A stretch of DNA of 64,000 nucleotides from JAGVSR01 sp963742405 (GCA_963742405.1 CAVUMB010000005.1:638720-702719), one strand, 5' to 3'; numbered from the stretch's first letter, positions 16,377 through 25,736 are shown. Numbers and translations are program-made. The notes: generated from the sequence alone by a model not told the origin.

Positions 16377-17330
16377 ATGGCAGTCGGCAAGATTGGATTG
16401 GCACTGGGCGGTGGTGCGGCGCGCGGATGGGCACACATCGGTGTCGTACGCGCGCTGACGGCCGCCGGCATCAAGCCCGACATCGTCGTTGGAACCTCGA
16501 TCGGTGCCGTCGTCGGCGGCTGTCATGTCGCCAACCAGCTTGACGATCTGGAAGACTTCGCCCGCAGCCTCACCAAGCGCCGCGTTTTCGGCTACCTCGA
16601 TTTCAACCTCGCCGGCACCGGGCTTATCTCCGGTCAAAAACTCTGCGAACGACTCGAGCGCCATTTGAGCGACAAGCGCATCGAAGATCTGGACCGCCGC
16701 TTCACAGCCGTTGCTACCGAAATCGGTTCGGGCCACGAAGTCTGGCTGTCACGCGGCCGCCTCGTCGATGCGATCCGCGCCTCCTATGCGTTGCCGGGAA
16801 TTTTCAAGCCCGTCAAAATCGACGGCCGCTGGCTCTTTGACGGCGCGCTCGTCAATCCCATTCCGGTGTCCGTCTGCCGGGCCCTTGGCGCCCGCTACGT
16901 GATTGCAGTCAACCTGAACTATGACATTTCCAGCCGCTCCGCAGCGGCCAACGCTATTGTCGAACATGACGAAAAAGACGAAGCACGCGAACGCGAAGAA
17001 GCCGCCGCTGGCGCGAAATCTGGCGTCGGTGCACGCTGGCTGCTAACGCGCCAGCTCTTCGGTCGCGGCGATAACGCTCCCGGAATCTCGACCGTCATGG
17101 TCGATGCTCTCAATATCGTTCAGGATCGAATTGCCCGTTCTCGTCTTGCCGGCGACCCGCCCGACGCCATGATCAGCCCGCGCCTGCAAGGCATCGGCCT
17201 GTTCGACTTTCACCGTGCCGAAGACTTGATCGCCCGCGGCGAATCCGCTGCCAGGCGCGAGGCCGAGGATATTGCTCGCGAGCTAAAATTACGCCGCGAC
17301 GTCGATGCGCGACTGAACGCCCACGCCTGA
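16377..17330 (+). CDS. patatin-like phospholipase, RssA/NTE family
   Basis: A 317-aa serine hydrolase of the patatin family. The oxyanion-hole loop GGGAARGWAHIG is near residue 10, the nucleophile motif GTSIG near residue 42, and the catalytic aspartate in FDGALVNPIPV near residue 160. The C-terminal half carries a charged helical insert (DEKDEAREREEAAAGAK) and a conserved ending. Members hydrolyse lipid acyl chains and are often membrane-associated; the physiological substrate here is unknown. ATG at 16377 (MAVGKIGLALGGG) fits the family better than the TTG at 16341. Confidence 0.93.
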   Translation: MAVGKIGLALGGGAARGWAHIGVVRALTAAGIKPDIVVGTSIGAVVGGCHVANQLDDLEDFARSLTKRRVFGYLDFNLAGTGLISGQKLCERLERHLSDKRIEDLDRRFTAVATEIGSGHEVWLSRGRLVDAIRASYALPGIFKPVKIDGRWLFDGALVNPIPVSVCRALGARYVIAVNLNYDISSRSAAANAIVEHDEKDEAREREEAAAGAKSGVGARWLLTRQLFGRGDNAPGISTVMVDALNIVQDRIARSRLAGDPPDAMISPRLQGIGLFDFHRAEDLIARGESAARREAEDIARELKLRRDVDARLNAHA

Positions 17331-17346
17331 GAAGCGCTAACTTCCC

Positions 17347-17778
17347 TCAGCCGGTCGCCAGATAATTGCGCATGGCGGAAACTTCCATTTCCACCGTTGC
17401 CACGTGGTTTTTGACGACGTCGCCGATCGAGATGATGCCAACCAGCGAACCGTCTTCGACAACGGGAAGGTGACGGAACCGACCCGCCGTCATCATCTCC
17501 ATCGTCTCGTCGACCAGGCTCGTTTCGCTGCACGTAATGACATCGCGCGTCATGAATCTCGAAACCGGCATTTCGAGTGCGGCGACGCCGCGCTCCGCGA
17601 TAGCGCGGACCACGTCTCGCTCTGATAAGATGCCGTCAACGGCACCATTGTCACCGACAACGACCACAGCACCGATTTTCCGTGCGGCGAGTTTCACAGT
17701 GACGTCCTGCAAAGTATGATCCGGCCGCACCGTTGTAACGGAGCGACCCTTACCTTTGAGAATGGTTGCGACGTTCAT
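17347..17778 (-). CDS. CBS-domain pair protein
   Basis: A 143-aa protein made of two CBS motifs: residues about 8-60 (VTTVRPDHTLQDVTVKLAA, GILSERDVVRAIAERG) and about 74-128 (VITCSETSLVDETMEMM, FRHLPVVEDGSLVGIISIGD). Stand-alone CBS pairs usually sense adenosyl ligands such as AMP, ATP or SAM, but no ligand can be assigned. The C-terminal helix (VKNHVATVEMEVSAMRNYL) is common in these proteins. Its start at 17778 follows GGGAGAAGACACG on its strand. Convergent with the patatin gene. Confidence 0.92.
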   Translation of the reverse strand: MNVATILKGKGRSVTTVRPDHTLQDVTVKLAARKIGAVVVVGDNGAVDGILSERDVVRAIAERGVAALEMPVSRFMTRDVITCSETSLVDETMEMMTAGRFRHLPVVEDGSLVGIISIGDVVKNHVATVEMEVSAMRNYLATG

Positions 17779-17966
17779 CGTGTCTTCTCCCGTCTGGTGC
17801 CGTTCGTTGACGAAGAGGAGTTCCAGAAGTGCACAAACTCGAGCGCTTCCAAATTGCTGGTGGCCCGAGCCCGAGCCGTCCGATAATCCCGGGGACAACG
17901 CGACGCTCTATATAACATTCCGAATGGTGGTCCAGAATGTCGCACGATTCAAGCGCAATTCTAATT

Positions 17967-18746
17967 CTAGTCCGGCTCAATTTCATGCCGCGGTGCAATA
18001 TCGAATAAACCGAACAACAGCAGCCCTGAGATATAGCCACCGACGTGAGCCTCCCATGCAATCGAATTTGAAGCGTTGATATCGCCGAAGCCGACCATTG
18101 CAGCGACATTCATCACCACAAAAACCGCCGTAACGGCCAACAGCCGCTTGTCTCGCAGCGCAACACGAAGCGGCAGCAGTCGAACACTGGCCGGCGCTTC
18201 ACTGAGCCGGCGCAATCCACCACCCGTATCCATCGCGCTGAAGAAAAAACGCATAACGCCACCCATCAGCCCGGCAATTGCACCCGAGGCACCGATCATC
18301 GGCGCCATCAATCCCGGATTGAGTGCTACAAACGTTATTGCACCCGCCAACCCGGTCGCCAGAAAAAACAACAGCAGGCGTAATCCGCCGATCCGCTTTT
18401 CCAAAGCGCCCGCAAACGCCAGCAGTGATGCGCCGTTGAATGCTAGGTGCATCGCGTCGGCATGAACGAACATGTGGGTTACGAACTCGGTATAAATCGC
18501 CGGGCTTCCACCTGGAAGATTTGCAGCCCCGCCCGCGAGGCGAGCGGGTATGAGGGCGAGCGCCAGAACGAAATCCGTGTCGGCCTCCGGATTGAGCGTT
18601 AACCGGTACGCCATGACGGCAAGCATGATCGCAAGCAGACTGAGCACCATCGGCGGCACGTTGAAGATCGGTTCGCGCGCCGGCTCAGCCGGATCAGGTT
18701 GGACGCTATCGCCGCTCTCGGGTCGTCCGTCGTTCACGATGGTCAA
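17967..18746 (-). CDS. rhomboid family intramembrane serine protease
   Basis: A 259-aa polytopic membrane protein. The rhomboid catalytic serine lies in GASGAIAGLMGG and the catalytic histidine in AHVGGYISGLLLF. The loop HMFVHADAMHLAFN before them matches the family's conserved WR/H region. About seven hydrophobic segments are visible. A TTG start at 18746 is preferred because GAGGAGG lies 6 nt upstream on its strand; a GTG 9 nt further in is possible. Long in-frame extensions upstream look like GC-rich shadow. Substrate unknown. Confidence 0.9.
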   Translation of the reverse strand: MTIVNDGRPESGDSVQPDPAEPAREPIFNVPPMVLSLLAIMLAVMAYRLTLNPEADTDFVLALALIPARLAGGAANLPGGSPAIYTEFVTHMFVHADAMHLAFNGASLLAFAGALEKRIGGLRLLLFFLATGLAGAITFVALNPGLMAPMIGASGAIAGLMGGVMRFFFSAMDTGGGLRRLSEAPASVRLLPLRVALRDKRLLAVTAVFVVMNVAAMVGFGDINASNSIAWEAHVGGYISGLLLFGLFDIAPRHEIEPD

Positions 18747-19020
18747 TGTCCCCTCCTCAGGGCTTGGCCGGAAAAAACACCGATGCTGCGCTGCGATAAC
18801 GCCACGATGGCTGCCGCACCGACGTTGGGCAACCCAAAAACCAAGACCCCGTCTGACGCAATTCCATCGCCGCTTCTTATAGATGAACGCTGGCCAGTCC
18901 GCTTGGAGGGGCCACGCTGGCACAAATGCTGCGATCCCGGCGTTAGCACGTGCGGGTCGGCCCGGGCGTAGTCCCAAACGTCCCCGCCGCATCAGGGCGG
19001 GATACGATCAATGGCCAAAA

Positions 19021-19674
19021 ATGAGACATAAGACGTCCCAGTCCCTGTACGCCTATTGGAATACTCTGCGCGGCAGCCGGGTGGCCCCGCGCCGTTTCGA
19101 AATTGAACCCGCCAGCCTGGGCGAAGCACTCCCCGATACGTTCATTCTCGAACGACAAGATCAGACCACCTTCCCCTATCGTCTCGCAGGAACCAGGCTC
19201 TGCGAGCGCTTCCGCACAGAATTTCGTGGCCGCAACTTCCTCGCCGGTTGGAGTGCGGCCGACAGCCTGATACTGCGCGACCGCTTGAATACCATTTCGA
19301 TGCACGGCGGCGTCAGTCTCCTCGTGGCACAAGCCAATAGCGCCGGCGGCAAGACACTCCAGGTCGAAATCCTGATCCTCCCGCTCATCCACGGCCCCGA
19401 CGTCGCCGACCGCTTCCTCGGGGTCGTAAGCGCGCTGGAACTGCCCGACTGGCTCACTTTCGATCCGCTCTGCAACATGCGTATCTTGGCAGAAGAAACG
19501 ATCTGGCCCGATGGTCGACCCAGCGCCGCCGAAGCCGTCACGATTGATGACCGGCAGACACCGTTTCTGCCCCAGGTTCGTCACGCCCGCATTGTCCGTT
19601 CGAAGCGTCGCCAATTTCGAGTTTTTGAAGGCGGGCTCAGCGGCGCCCCCCAAGATCCGCCACTGGAATCCTGA
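19021..19674 (+). CDS. PAS domain protein (PAS_5 family)
   Basis: A 217-aa alphaproteobacterial protein of the PAS_5 type. It starts with the characteristic SLYAYWNTLRGSRVAPRRFEIEP segment, followed by ALPDTFILERQ, FPYRLAGTRLCERF, GRNFLAGWSAAD and the VEILILPLIHGPD strand. No kinase, GGDEF or DNA-binding domain is attached, so the protein is a stand-alone sensor-like domain. In related genomes such genes often lie next to PilZ genes, as here (180 bp downstream). The signal it binds is unknown. Confidence 0.85.
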   Translation: MRHKTSQSLYAYWNTLRGSRVAPRRFEIEPASLGEALPDTFILERQDQTTFPYRLAGTRLCERFRTEFRGRNFLAGWSAADSLILRDRLNTISMHGGVSLLVAQANSAGGKTLQVEILILPLIHGPDVADRFLGVVSALELPDWLTFDPLCNMRILAEETIWPDGRPSAAEAVTIDDRQTPFLPQVRHARIVRSKRRQFRVFEGGLSGAPQDPPLES

Positions 19675-19851
19675 AGCCCAGCACCCGGCCGCCGTTCCGA
19701 CCCGCTGCATGTCCACTTTCGGGATGGCTTTAGTCGTTCATTAACGGGCTCCGCCCCATAGTCGTCCTGTATTCGCCCGGATACCTGCACCTTCCAGGTG
19801 TTGGATCTCGATCCGGATCAGTTCCGCAGGTTGCCTATCGGGCCAACGAGC

Positions 19852-20478
19852 ATGTCCATCGCGTTTCAGGCTCTCAAGGAAACCGCCGTCCTTAGAGCCC
19901 ATCCATCGACTGATCATCGCCGCCACCGTCGCGTGGCCGTGACGCTGCTCGGCCGCTTCATGCGCGCCAACAGAAACGAGTACCCCTGTAAACTGAACGA
20001 CATTTCCGTCGGCGGCGCTGCCATCAATTCTCCGGTTGCGGTGGAAGAAGGCGAGCGCATCGTCGTTTACTTTGATCACATCGGCGGCCTCGAAGGCAGT
20101 GTCGTACGCGTGTTCGAGGGTGGTTTTGCCATGTCGTTCAAGATCACCGCGCACAAGCGCGAAAAACTGGCAGCGCAACTCACCTGGCTTGTGAACCGCG
20201 ACTTCCTCACCGGCATCGATCAGCGCCGCCACGATCGCTATCCGGCCACCGGACAAGCAAAATCTGTTGTGCTCGACAACGGGCAAACAATCCACTGCGA
20301 CGTCCTCGACGTCTCGATCTCGGGCGCATCTTTAAAGATGGAACCGCGTCCGCCGGTGGGCACCGGCTTGACGCTTGGCCGCCTGCGCGGGCGCGTGATG
20401 CGCCATCACGGGCACGGCGTTGGCATCTCGTTTATCGACATTCAGGAACCGGAGGCTCTGCGCCGGCATTTCATGTGA
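19852..20478 (+). CDS. tandem PilZ-domain protein
   Basis: A protein of about 208 aa with two PilZ-like domains. The first begins with DHRRHRRVAVTLLGRFM and continues with NDISVGGAAI. The second begins with DQRRHDRYPATGQAKSVVL and continues with DVSISGASLKM. PilZ binds cyclic di-GMP through an RxxxR motif and a D/NxSxxG motif. Both domains show an RRHxR-type and a D-S-GG/GA-type element, so each could bind. The start is uncertain: ATG at 19852 or GTG at 19798. It follows the PAS_5 gene on the same strand and may act in c-di-GMP-controlled surface or envelope functions. Confidence 0.85.
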   Translation: MSIAFQALKETAVLRAHPSTDHRRHRRVAVTLLGRFMRANRNEYPCKLNDISVGGAAINSPVAVEEGERIVVYFDHIGGLEGSVVRVFEGGFAMSFKITAHKREKLAAQLTWLVNRDFLTGIDQRRHDRYPATGQAKSVVLDNGQTIHCDVLDVSISGASLKMEPRPPVGTGLTLGRLRGRVMRHHGHGVGISFIDIQEPEALRRHFM

Positions 20479-20617
20479 CGGAGCAGAGCAAAAGGGACAT
20501 GCGGACACACGAACGGGCGCGGCAGAAAGATAAAGTTTTACGAAAATGCCGGGCTTCGAATTCAGGGGACAACGACGAATTTACGCTAGTGTAAAGCGAT
20601 TAGTACGGGGTTATCGC

Positions 20618-21259
20618 ATGAAGTGCGTTTCAGTAATCGTCGCTGGTGCCGCGCTAGGCGCCTTGATCGCTCAACCGGCCGCGGCCGAAACAGCGATGAA
20701 AACCACAATGTCCGAACGTGCCGCCTACATGCGCGTATACGGCTCGTCACAGCCCCCGTACGGCTTTGTCCGTTTTTGCGAACAGAGCCCTCAGTACTGC
20801 GTTCAGCGCGGCAATGGCAGTCGCTTTGAGGCGACGCCGGAAAGCCTGAGTGACCTTGACGAGGTCAACCGCCTGGTCAACCGCTCCGTAGAGCCGGCGA
20901 CCGATATCGAAATTTATGGTGTCAGCGAATACTGGACGCTCCCGGGCACCAAGGGCGACTGCGAAGATTATGCTCTCCTCAAGCAAAAAATTCTGGTCGG
21001 CCGCGGTTGGCCTTCAAGTTCTCTTCTGCTCACTGTCGTACGCGATGAAAAAGGCGAAGGCCACGCGGTGTTGACCGCCCGGACCAGTCAGGGCGATTTC
21101 GTGCTCGATAACAAGAGCGACGATGTCCGACTGTGGTCGCGGTCGAACTACCAATTCGTGATGCGCCAGTCCTATCTCGATCCGAAAGTCTGGGTGTCGC
21201 TTGACCCGCAGGATGCCGGCGTGCCCTCTTCTCTGGCCGGCGTCCAGAACGACCGCTGA
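20618..21259 (+). CDS. transglutaminase-like cysteine peptidase (BTLCP family)
   Basis: A 213-aa secreted protein of the bacterial transglutaminase-like cysteine proteinase family (BTLCP, PF06035-type). Residues 1-25 form a signal peptide (VAGAALGALIAQPAAA). The catalytic triad is visible: Cys in KGDCEDYALLK, His in GHAVLTARTSQG and Asp in DFVLDNKSDDV. The PPYGFVRFCEQSPQYC segment near the start is also typical. In other proteobacteria homologues (LapG) cleave an adhesin under c-di-GMP control, but no adhesin gene is next to this one. A terminator follows the stop. Confidence 0.92.
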   Translation: MKCVSVIVAGAALGALIAQPAAAETAMKTTMSERAAYMRVYGSSQPPYGFVRFCEQSPQYCVQRGNGSRFEATPESLSDLDEVNRLVNRSVEPATDIEIYGVSEYWTLPGTKGDCEDYALLKQKILVGRGWPSSSLLLTVVRDEKGEGHAVLTARTSQGDFVLDNKSDDVRLWSRSNYQFVMRQSYLDPKVWVSLDPQDAGVPSSLAGVQNDR

Positions 21260-21278
21260 TCCAACCTTTGAAAAATAG

Positions 21279-21309
21279 AAGCCGGACGCATTGCGCGCCC
21301 GGCTTTTTG
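21279..21309 (+). terminator. rho-independent terminator
   Basis: AGCCGG at 21280-21285 pairs with CCGGCT at 21299-21304, with a 13-base loop, followed by a T run at 21304-21308. It ends the BTLCP gene and lies before the convergent carbonic anhydrase gene. Confidence 0.75.
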
Positions 21310-21327
21310 ATTGGCGCCGCCCGACCG

Positions 21328-21858
21328 TCAGGTTTGCGCCGCTAGACCTGCAACATAGCGCTTCCAGTTCGCCACATAGCGCGCAGCGCTCGCCTTCAGC
21401 CGCTCACTCTCCTCTTCGCTAAGCTCGCGCACCACTTTCCCCGGCGAACCTAAAACCATGGACCTCGGCGGAAATTCCTTGCCCTCGGTGATCAGTGTAT
21501 TGGCGCCGATCAGGCAGCCCTCTCCAATCCTGGCGCCATTGAGGATAATCGAGCCGATACCGATCAGGCTGCCGCTGCCGATGGTGCAGCCATGCAGCAT
21601 GACCATGTGGCCGATGGTGCAATCCGAACCGATCTCCAGCGGGAACCCGGGATCGGTATGCAGCACGCATCCATCCTGGACGTTGGATCGTGCGCCGACC
21701 CGGATCAATTCGTTGTCACCGCGCAGGACCGCGCCGAACCAGACGCTCGCGTCCTCACAAAGCTCCACCTTGCCGAGCGCTACCGCATTGGGCGCGACCC
21801 ACGCGCGATCTCCTCCGGGCATCACCACCGATGCCTCTCCCAGACGGTAGATGGACAT
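21328..21858 (-). CDS. gamma carbonic anhydrase family protein (YrdA/PaaY type)
   Basis: A 176-aa left-handed beta-helix protein built from hexapeptide repeats. Metal-binding positions typical of gamma carbonic anhydrases are seen: His in VLHTDPGFPLEIG, then His in CTIGHMVMLHGCTIG with the two following histidines. The N-terminal SVWFGAVLRGDNELIRVG and C-terminal MVLGSPGKVVRELSEEE are standard. Many members are not proven enzymes, so activity is uncertain. The ATG at 21858 follows a GGGGAGCGG site. It is downstream of the DUF3126 and cysE genes on the same strand. Confidence 0.93.
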   Translation of the reverse strand: MSIYRLGEASVVMPGGDRAWVAPNAVALGKVELCEDASVWFGAVLRGDNELIRVGARSNVQDGCVLHTDPGFPLEIGSDCTIGHMVMLHGCTIGSGSLIGIGSIILNGARIGEGCLIGANTLITEGKEFPPRSMVLGSPGKVVRELSEEESERLKASAARYVANWKRYVAGLAAQT

Positions 21859-21878
21859 CCGCTCCCCTGCCCCGTGCC

Positions 21879-22094
21879 TTAGACTTCTTCCAGATCGACG
21901 TCGAGAATGGCCATCTGGAACTGGTAGGAAACTTCCCCGTCTTCATCTTCGCGGAACAGGACGGCAACAAAGTCTTCGCCGATATACACTTCCGCACTGT
22001 CGTCCTTTTTGGGCCGCGCGCGTATCGACAGATTTTTCGTTCCAAACGTCTTGCGTAGGAAGGCTTCGACCTTCGCAATCTCTTCTTTCTTCAC
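21879..22094 (-). CDS. DUF3126 family protein
   Basis: A 71-aa alphaproteobacterial protein of unknown function. It shows the family sequence: KKEEIAKVEAFLRKTFG, SIRARPKKDDSAEVYIGEDFVAVLF, and the acidic ending YQFQMAILDVDLEEV. The start is a GTG at 22094, preceded by GGAGAAGAGAC. An ATG further upstream would add a non-homologous leader. It lies between the gamma carbonic anhydrase and cysE genes, an arrangement I associate with alphaproteobacterial chromosomes. Confidence 0.92.
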   Translation of the reverse strand: MKKEEIAKVEAFLRKTFGTKNLSIRARPKKDDSAEVYIGEDFVAVLFREDEDGEVSYQFQMAILDVDLEEV

Positions 22095-22149
22095 GTCTCT
22101 TCTCCGATTGTGTTCTGAAGCGTAGAAGGCGCTGCGCGAACGCAGCGGC

Positions 22150-23049
22150 TCACAACATGCTGTAGTCGTCAGGTCCAAAATAATCGGTCCCGAGCATCAT
22201 TTGATCCATCGACCGGGCCGGTTCGGCGCAACTGACCCGACCGACAACCTTGGCCGGCACGCCGGCCACAGTCATGTTCGGCGGCACGTCCTGCAACACC
22301 ACGCTGCCCGCCGCCACCAGGGCGCAGTTGCCGACGTGTATGTTGCCAAGCACCTTCGCTCCCGCACCGATCAATACCCCGGCGCCGATCTTCGGATGCC
22401 GGTCGCCGATCGACTTGCCGCTGCCGCCGAGCGTTACGGCATGCAGGAACGAGCAATTGTCCCCGACCACGGCTGTTTCGCCGACGACGAACCCGGTCGC
22501 ATGGTCAAGCATGATGCCACGGCCAAAGCGAGCGGCCGGATGAATATCGGTGGCGAAAATCTTCGACGATTGGCTTTGCAGATAAAGGGCAAAATCCTTC
22601 CGCCCTTGCCGCCAAAGTTCATGCGCGAACCGGTGTGTGACGAGTGCGTGAAACCCCTTGAAAAACAGCAGCGGCTCCAGATACCGGTTGCAGGCGGGGT
22701 CCCGGTCATAGACCGCCGCAAGATCGGCGCGGATTGCCAGCGACAGGTCGGGCTGGCTCAACAGGACGTCCTGGAACGTGCTCAGGATGAGACCCGCGTC
22801 GACGTCGGAATGATTGAGCCTTTGCGCGACCCGGTAGGCGATCGCATCTTCCAGCCGATTGTGATTGACGACGGTCGCGAAAACGAACCCCGTCAACGCC
22901 GGCTCACCAGCCATGGCCGACTGCGCTTCGCCGAGCACCTGCTCCCACACCGCATCGGCCGGCGAGACAGTCCCCGTGGGTCTCGGCTTCGGCTTGACGC
23001 CGCCACGCGTCGAAGCGCTGTCGGCGTTCTGGGGTCGGGAAGCGGACAT
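22150..23049 (-). CDS. cysE: serine O-acetyltransferase
   Basis: Acetylates serine with acetyl-CoA, the committed step of cysteine synthesis. The 299-aa protein has the helical N-terminal domain (DAVWEQVLGEAQSAMAGEP, AIAYRVAQRL) and a hexapeptide-repeat C-terminal domain. The catalytic region includes DIHPAARFGRGIMLDHATG and FLHAVTLGGSGKSIGDRHPKI, followed by the helix ending AGVPAKVVG. The first 30 residues are a Pro/Lys-rich extension. The C-terminal tail ending YSML is the part that normally docks to cysteine synthase, which prefers a terminal isoleucine. No cysK gene is in the window. Confidence 0.96.
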   Translation of the reverse strand: MSASRPQNADSASTRGGVKPKPRPTGTVSPADAVWEQVLGEAQSAMAGEPALTGFVFATVVNHNRLEDAIAYRVAQRLNHSDVDAGLILSTFQDVLLSQPDLSLAIRADLAAVYDRDPACNRYLEPLLFFKGFHALVTHRFAHELWRQGRKDFALYLQSQSSKIFATDIHPAARFGRGIMLDHATGFVVGETAVVGDNCSFLHAVTLGGSGKSIGDRHPKIGAGVLIGAGAKVLGNIHVGNCALVAAGSVVLQDVPPNMTVAGVPAKVVGRVSCAEPARSMDQMMLGTDYFGPDDYSML

Positions 23050-23272
23050 GATGCGCCAGTCCTTGGAACGTGGAGCGAAACCGGGTAACCGGCGCCAGCC
23101 GGAGCGTCAATCTAAACCTCCGCAGCGATGAAGGGAATGAGCGCAAAGGATTTGAGTTGCAGGACATACACAGCCACGACGCGCTAGCCTCGCGACCAGA
23201 CGGCTGGTTGTTACCGTAACCGAGCGGCTTTAGAAGCCGGAAGTCACCCGCCGTGCTGGCCAAGGATAAAAC

Positions 23273-24067
23273 ATGACCGTTGATCAGATACCCGACATCC
23301 GGTTGCAGCACGACGGGGCACTGGCCCGTCTCATCCTCGACAATCCGGCTCGGCTCAATGCGTTGACCGCCAAGATGTGGGCCGCCGTCCCGCACCTGAT
23401 CGCCGCCGCCGATGCCGATCCGGCGATCCGCGTCATTGTGTTGAGCGGGGCTGGCGGCAAGGCCTTCTCCGCCGGCGCCGACATCTCGGAATTCGACAGC
23501 GCCCGCACCGGCAAGGCGGTCGAAACCTACGATGCTCTCAACCACGCAGCATTCGACGCCTTGCTCGACGCCAAAAAACCGACCATCGCCATGATCGACG
23601 GATTCTGCCTAGGCGGTGGCCTTGGGATAGCGGCTTGCTGCGATCTGAGGCTCGCCAGCGAAACGGCGACCTTTGCCATCCCGGCCGCCAAACTGGGTCT
23701 GGGCTATCATCCCCGCTGGGTGCGCACGTTGCTGACGCTCGCTCCTCCGCCCGCCGTCAAGGAACTTTTGTTTACCGGACGCCGGTACTCCGCCGCCGAG
23801 GCACGCGCCATGGGTCTCGTCAACCGCGTGTGTTCGTCAGCCGAACTCGAAGACGAAACTCGCACGCTCGCCGCTACGATCGCCGCCAACGCGCCGCTGA
23901 CGATCCACGCCGCCAAAGCCGCCATCGACGAACTGACACTCAAGCCAGAAACCGCTGACATCGCACGCCTCGAAGCGCTCGTGAAGCTCTGCTTCGACAG
24001 CGCCGATTATGCCGAGGGGCGCCGCGCGTTCGGCGAGAGACGCCAGCCTCTCTTCAAGGGGAAGTGA
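23273..24067 (+). CDS. enoyl-CoA hydratase/isomerase family protein
   Basis: A 264-aa crotonase-fold protein. The oxyanion-hole segments are visible: SGAGGKAFSAGADISEF around residue 65 and DGFCLGGGLGIAACCDLRLAS around residue 110, followed by the family's PAAKLGLGYHP. The canonical catalytic glutamates of hydratases (positions 144 and 164 in the rat enzyme) are not clearly retained, so the reaction could be hydration, isomerisation or another. The stop is 1 nt before the deacetylase start, so the two are co-transcribed. The context does not reveal a pathway. Confidence 0.92.
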   Translation: MTVDQIPDIRLQHDGALARLILDNPARLNALTAKMWAAVPHLIAAADADPAIRVIVLSGAGGKAFSAGADISEFDSARTGKAVETYDALNHAAFDALLDAKKPTIAMIDGFCLGGGLGIAACCDLRLASETATFAIPAAKLGLGYHPRWVRTLLTLAPPPAVKELLFTGRRYSAAEARAMGLVNRVCSSAELEDETRTLAATIAANAPLTIHAAKAAIDELTLKPETADIARLEALVKLCFDSADYAEGRRAFGERRQPLFKGK

Positions 24068-24068
24068 T

Positions 24069-25112
24069 GTGATCCGTCGTGGCCTCGCCGTCCTTCTGTG
24101 CACGCAAATGACCGCCGCCCCAACACTCGCCGGCGATCGCGCCGGCCTCCAGAACCGCTGCTGGTCTGCGGCCGCACTGTCGGGTACGCCCAACGAAAAA
24201 AAGATCGTCAAAGGCATCAAGACGTTCGACGCGCCGCCCCCGGCTACAGCGCTCGAGCCGTCAACGCCCGTGCCCATGGCGTGGCGCGGCGCCGTGCGGC
24301 GGGTAAAATTGCCGCCTGGAAAAAAGCTGATCGCTCTCACGTTCGATATGTGTGAACTGCCCGGCGAAGTGACGGGATACGACGCCCAACTCGTTGACTA
24401 CCTGCGCGCCAACAGCATCAAGGCGACGTTTTTTGCCGGCGGCAAATGGATGCGCTCTCACGCGGAACGCACAAAGCAACTGATGGCCGATCCGCTCTTC
24501 GAAATCGGCAACCACGCCGAGGCCCATCGCAATCTTCGACTTCTCTCGGGGCAGGCTCTGGCAGACGAAATCGAGGGGCCCCAACGCGCCTACGAAATTC
24601 AGCGTGCACAACAGCGTACGCACCAGTGCGTCGCCGATGATCCAGCGTTCGATACCATCCCGCCCCGCATCAGCCTGTTTCGCTTTCCCTTTGGCGCCTG
24701 CAACCAGGCCGCCCTCGATGCCGTGAACGACGCGGGATTAGTAGCGATCCAGTGGGATGTCTCGACGGGAGATCCGGTACCGGCCCAATCTGCGGCAGCG
24801 ATTGCCGACGCGATCCTGCAGGCCAAGCCCGGCGCCATCATCATTGGGCACGGCAACGGCCGCGGCTTTCACACGTCAGAAGCGCTCGCCATCGCCATTC
24901 CGAAAATGCAAGCCAAGGGCTTCGACTTCGTCACCGTTTCCGAGCTTCTCGCCCAAGGAACGCCTGAAATTTCCGCCACATGCTACGACAGACGCCCGGG
25001 AGACACGGACCGATACGACACGTTCTTTAGACCGCACCCGCCCCACGTCGACATCAAACTTGATAAAGAGCACGCGGAGAAGCCGAATGAGCCAGCCGTC
25101 CCAGCCCGTTGA
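24069..25112 (+). CDS. polysaccharide deacetylase (NodB homology) family protein
   Basis: A 347-aa protein with an N-terminal signal-like segment (GLAVLLCTQMTAAPTLAG) and a NodB domain. Motif 1 reads LIALTFDMCELPGEV and motif 2 GNHAEAHRN, in place of the classical TFDDGP and HTxxH. The ATFFAGGKWMRSH strand and the C-terminal GAIIIGHGNGRGF are as in the family. The GTG start at 24069 has an AGGGGAAG site. Related rhizobial proteins also carry the TFDxCE variant, so it is probably active, but on an unknown substrate. It is translationally linked to the upstream hydratase and overlaps the downstream GNAT gene by 26 nt. Confidence 0.85.
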   Translation: MIRRGLAVLLCTQMTAAPTLAGDRAGLQNRCWSAAALSGTPNEKKIVKGIKTFDAPPPATALEPSTPVPMAWRGAVRRVKLPPGKKLIALTFDMCELPGEVTGYDAQLVDYLRANSIKATFFAGGKWMRSHAERTKQLMADPLFEIGNHAEAHRNLRLLSGQALADEIEGPQRAYEIQRAQQRTHQCVADDPAFDTIPPRISLFRFPFGACNQAALDAVNDAGLVAIQWDVSTGDPVPAQSAAAIADAILQAKPGAIIIGHGNGRGFHTSEALAIAIPKMQAKGFDFVTVSELLAQGTPEISATCYDRRPGDTDRYDTFFRPHPPHVDIKLDKEHAEKPNEPAVPAR

Positions 25113-25605
25113 GCGCTACGAGACGGAACTGTTTTCCGGTGGCCGAACCGAACTCTCACTGCGTGGCCTTCCGCCTGGCGAACCCCAGCGGCTTGGACCA
25201 ATCTTCGCTGCCATCGATCCTTGGGCTCGGCTTGGATACAAGGCCGATGCCCTCTCCGCCTACCTAGGCACCCTGGAAAAAAGCGCGCCACGCTACGCCA
25301 TCATGATCGGTAACGAAGTTGCCGGCGTGGCAGGCATTCGGCTTAACTGGCTGCGCGGTCCCTACGTGCAGTTCCTCGGCATCCTGCCGCAATATCAGAA
25401 GCACAAACTGGGCACCGCATTTCTCGCCTGGCTGGTTCACGAGGCGCGCCGCCACGGCGAACAGAACGTGTGGGTGCTGGCGTCCACGTTCAACGCCGAT
25501 GCGCTGCGCTTCTATGAAGCCAACGGCTTCGAACGCACCGGCGAACTTGCCGATCTCGTGTCTCCCGGCACGGCCGAATATTTGTTGCGCCGCAAGCTGA
25601 CCTGA
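25087..25605 (+). CDS. GNAT family N-acetyltransferase
   Basis: A 172-aa acetyltransferase fold. The acetyl-CoA pyrophosphate loop is degenerate but recognisable at PQYQKHKLGTAFLAWL, followed by the FNADALRFYEANGFERTGEL helix that ends GNAT domains. The start at 25087 (MSQPSQPVERYETELF) overlaps the deacetylase 3' end in another frame, so translation is likely coupled. The acceptor is unknown; a link with the envelope sugar handled by the deacetylase is only a possibility. Confidence 0.88.
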   Translation: MSQPSQPVERYETELFSGGRTELSLRGLPPGEPQRLGPIFAAIDPWARLGYKADALSAYLGTLEKSAPRYAIMIGNEVAGVAGIRLNWLRGPYVQFLGILPQYQKHKLGTAFLAWLVHEARRHGEQNVWVLASTFNADALRFYEANGFERTGELADLVSPGTAEYLLRRKLT

Positions 25606-25736
25606 TCCCCTGCTTCGCAAACGCGAGGCGCCATTCTTCGCAGTGCGGAATCGTTTTTCGTTGCACGCGGCAGGTTTGAACTCTTTAATTTGCCCAGGCA
25701 GGCAAGCGAACCCGCCACAACAATGAAACGAGGTCT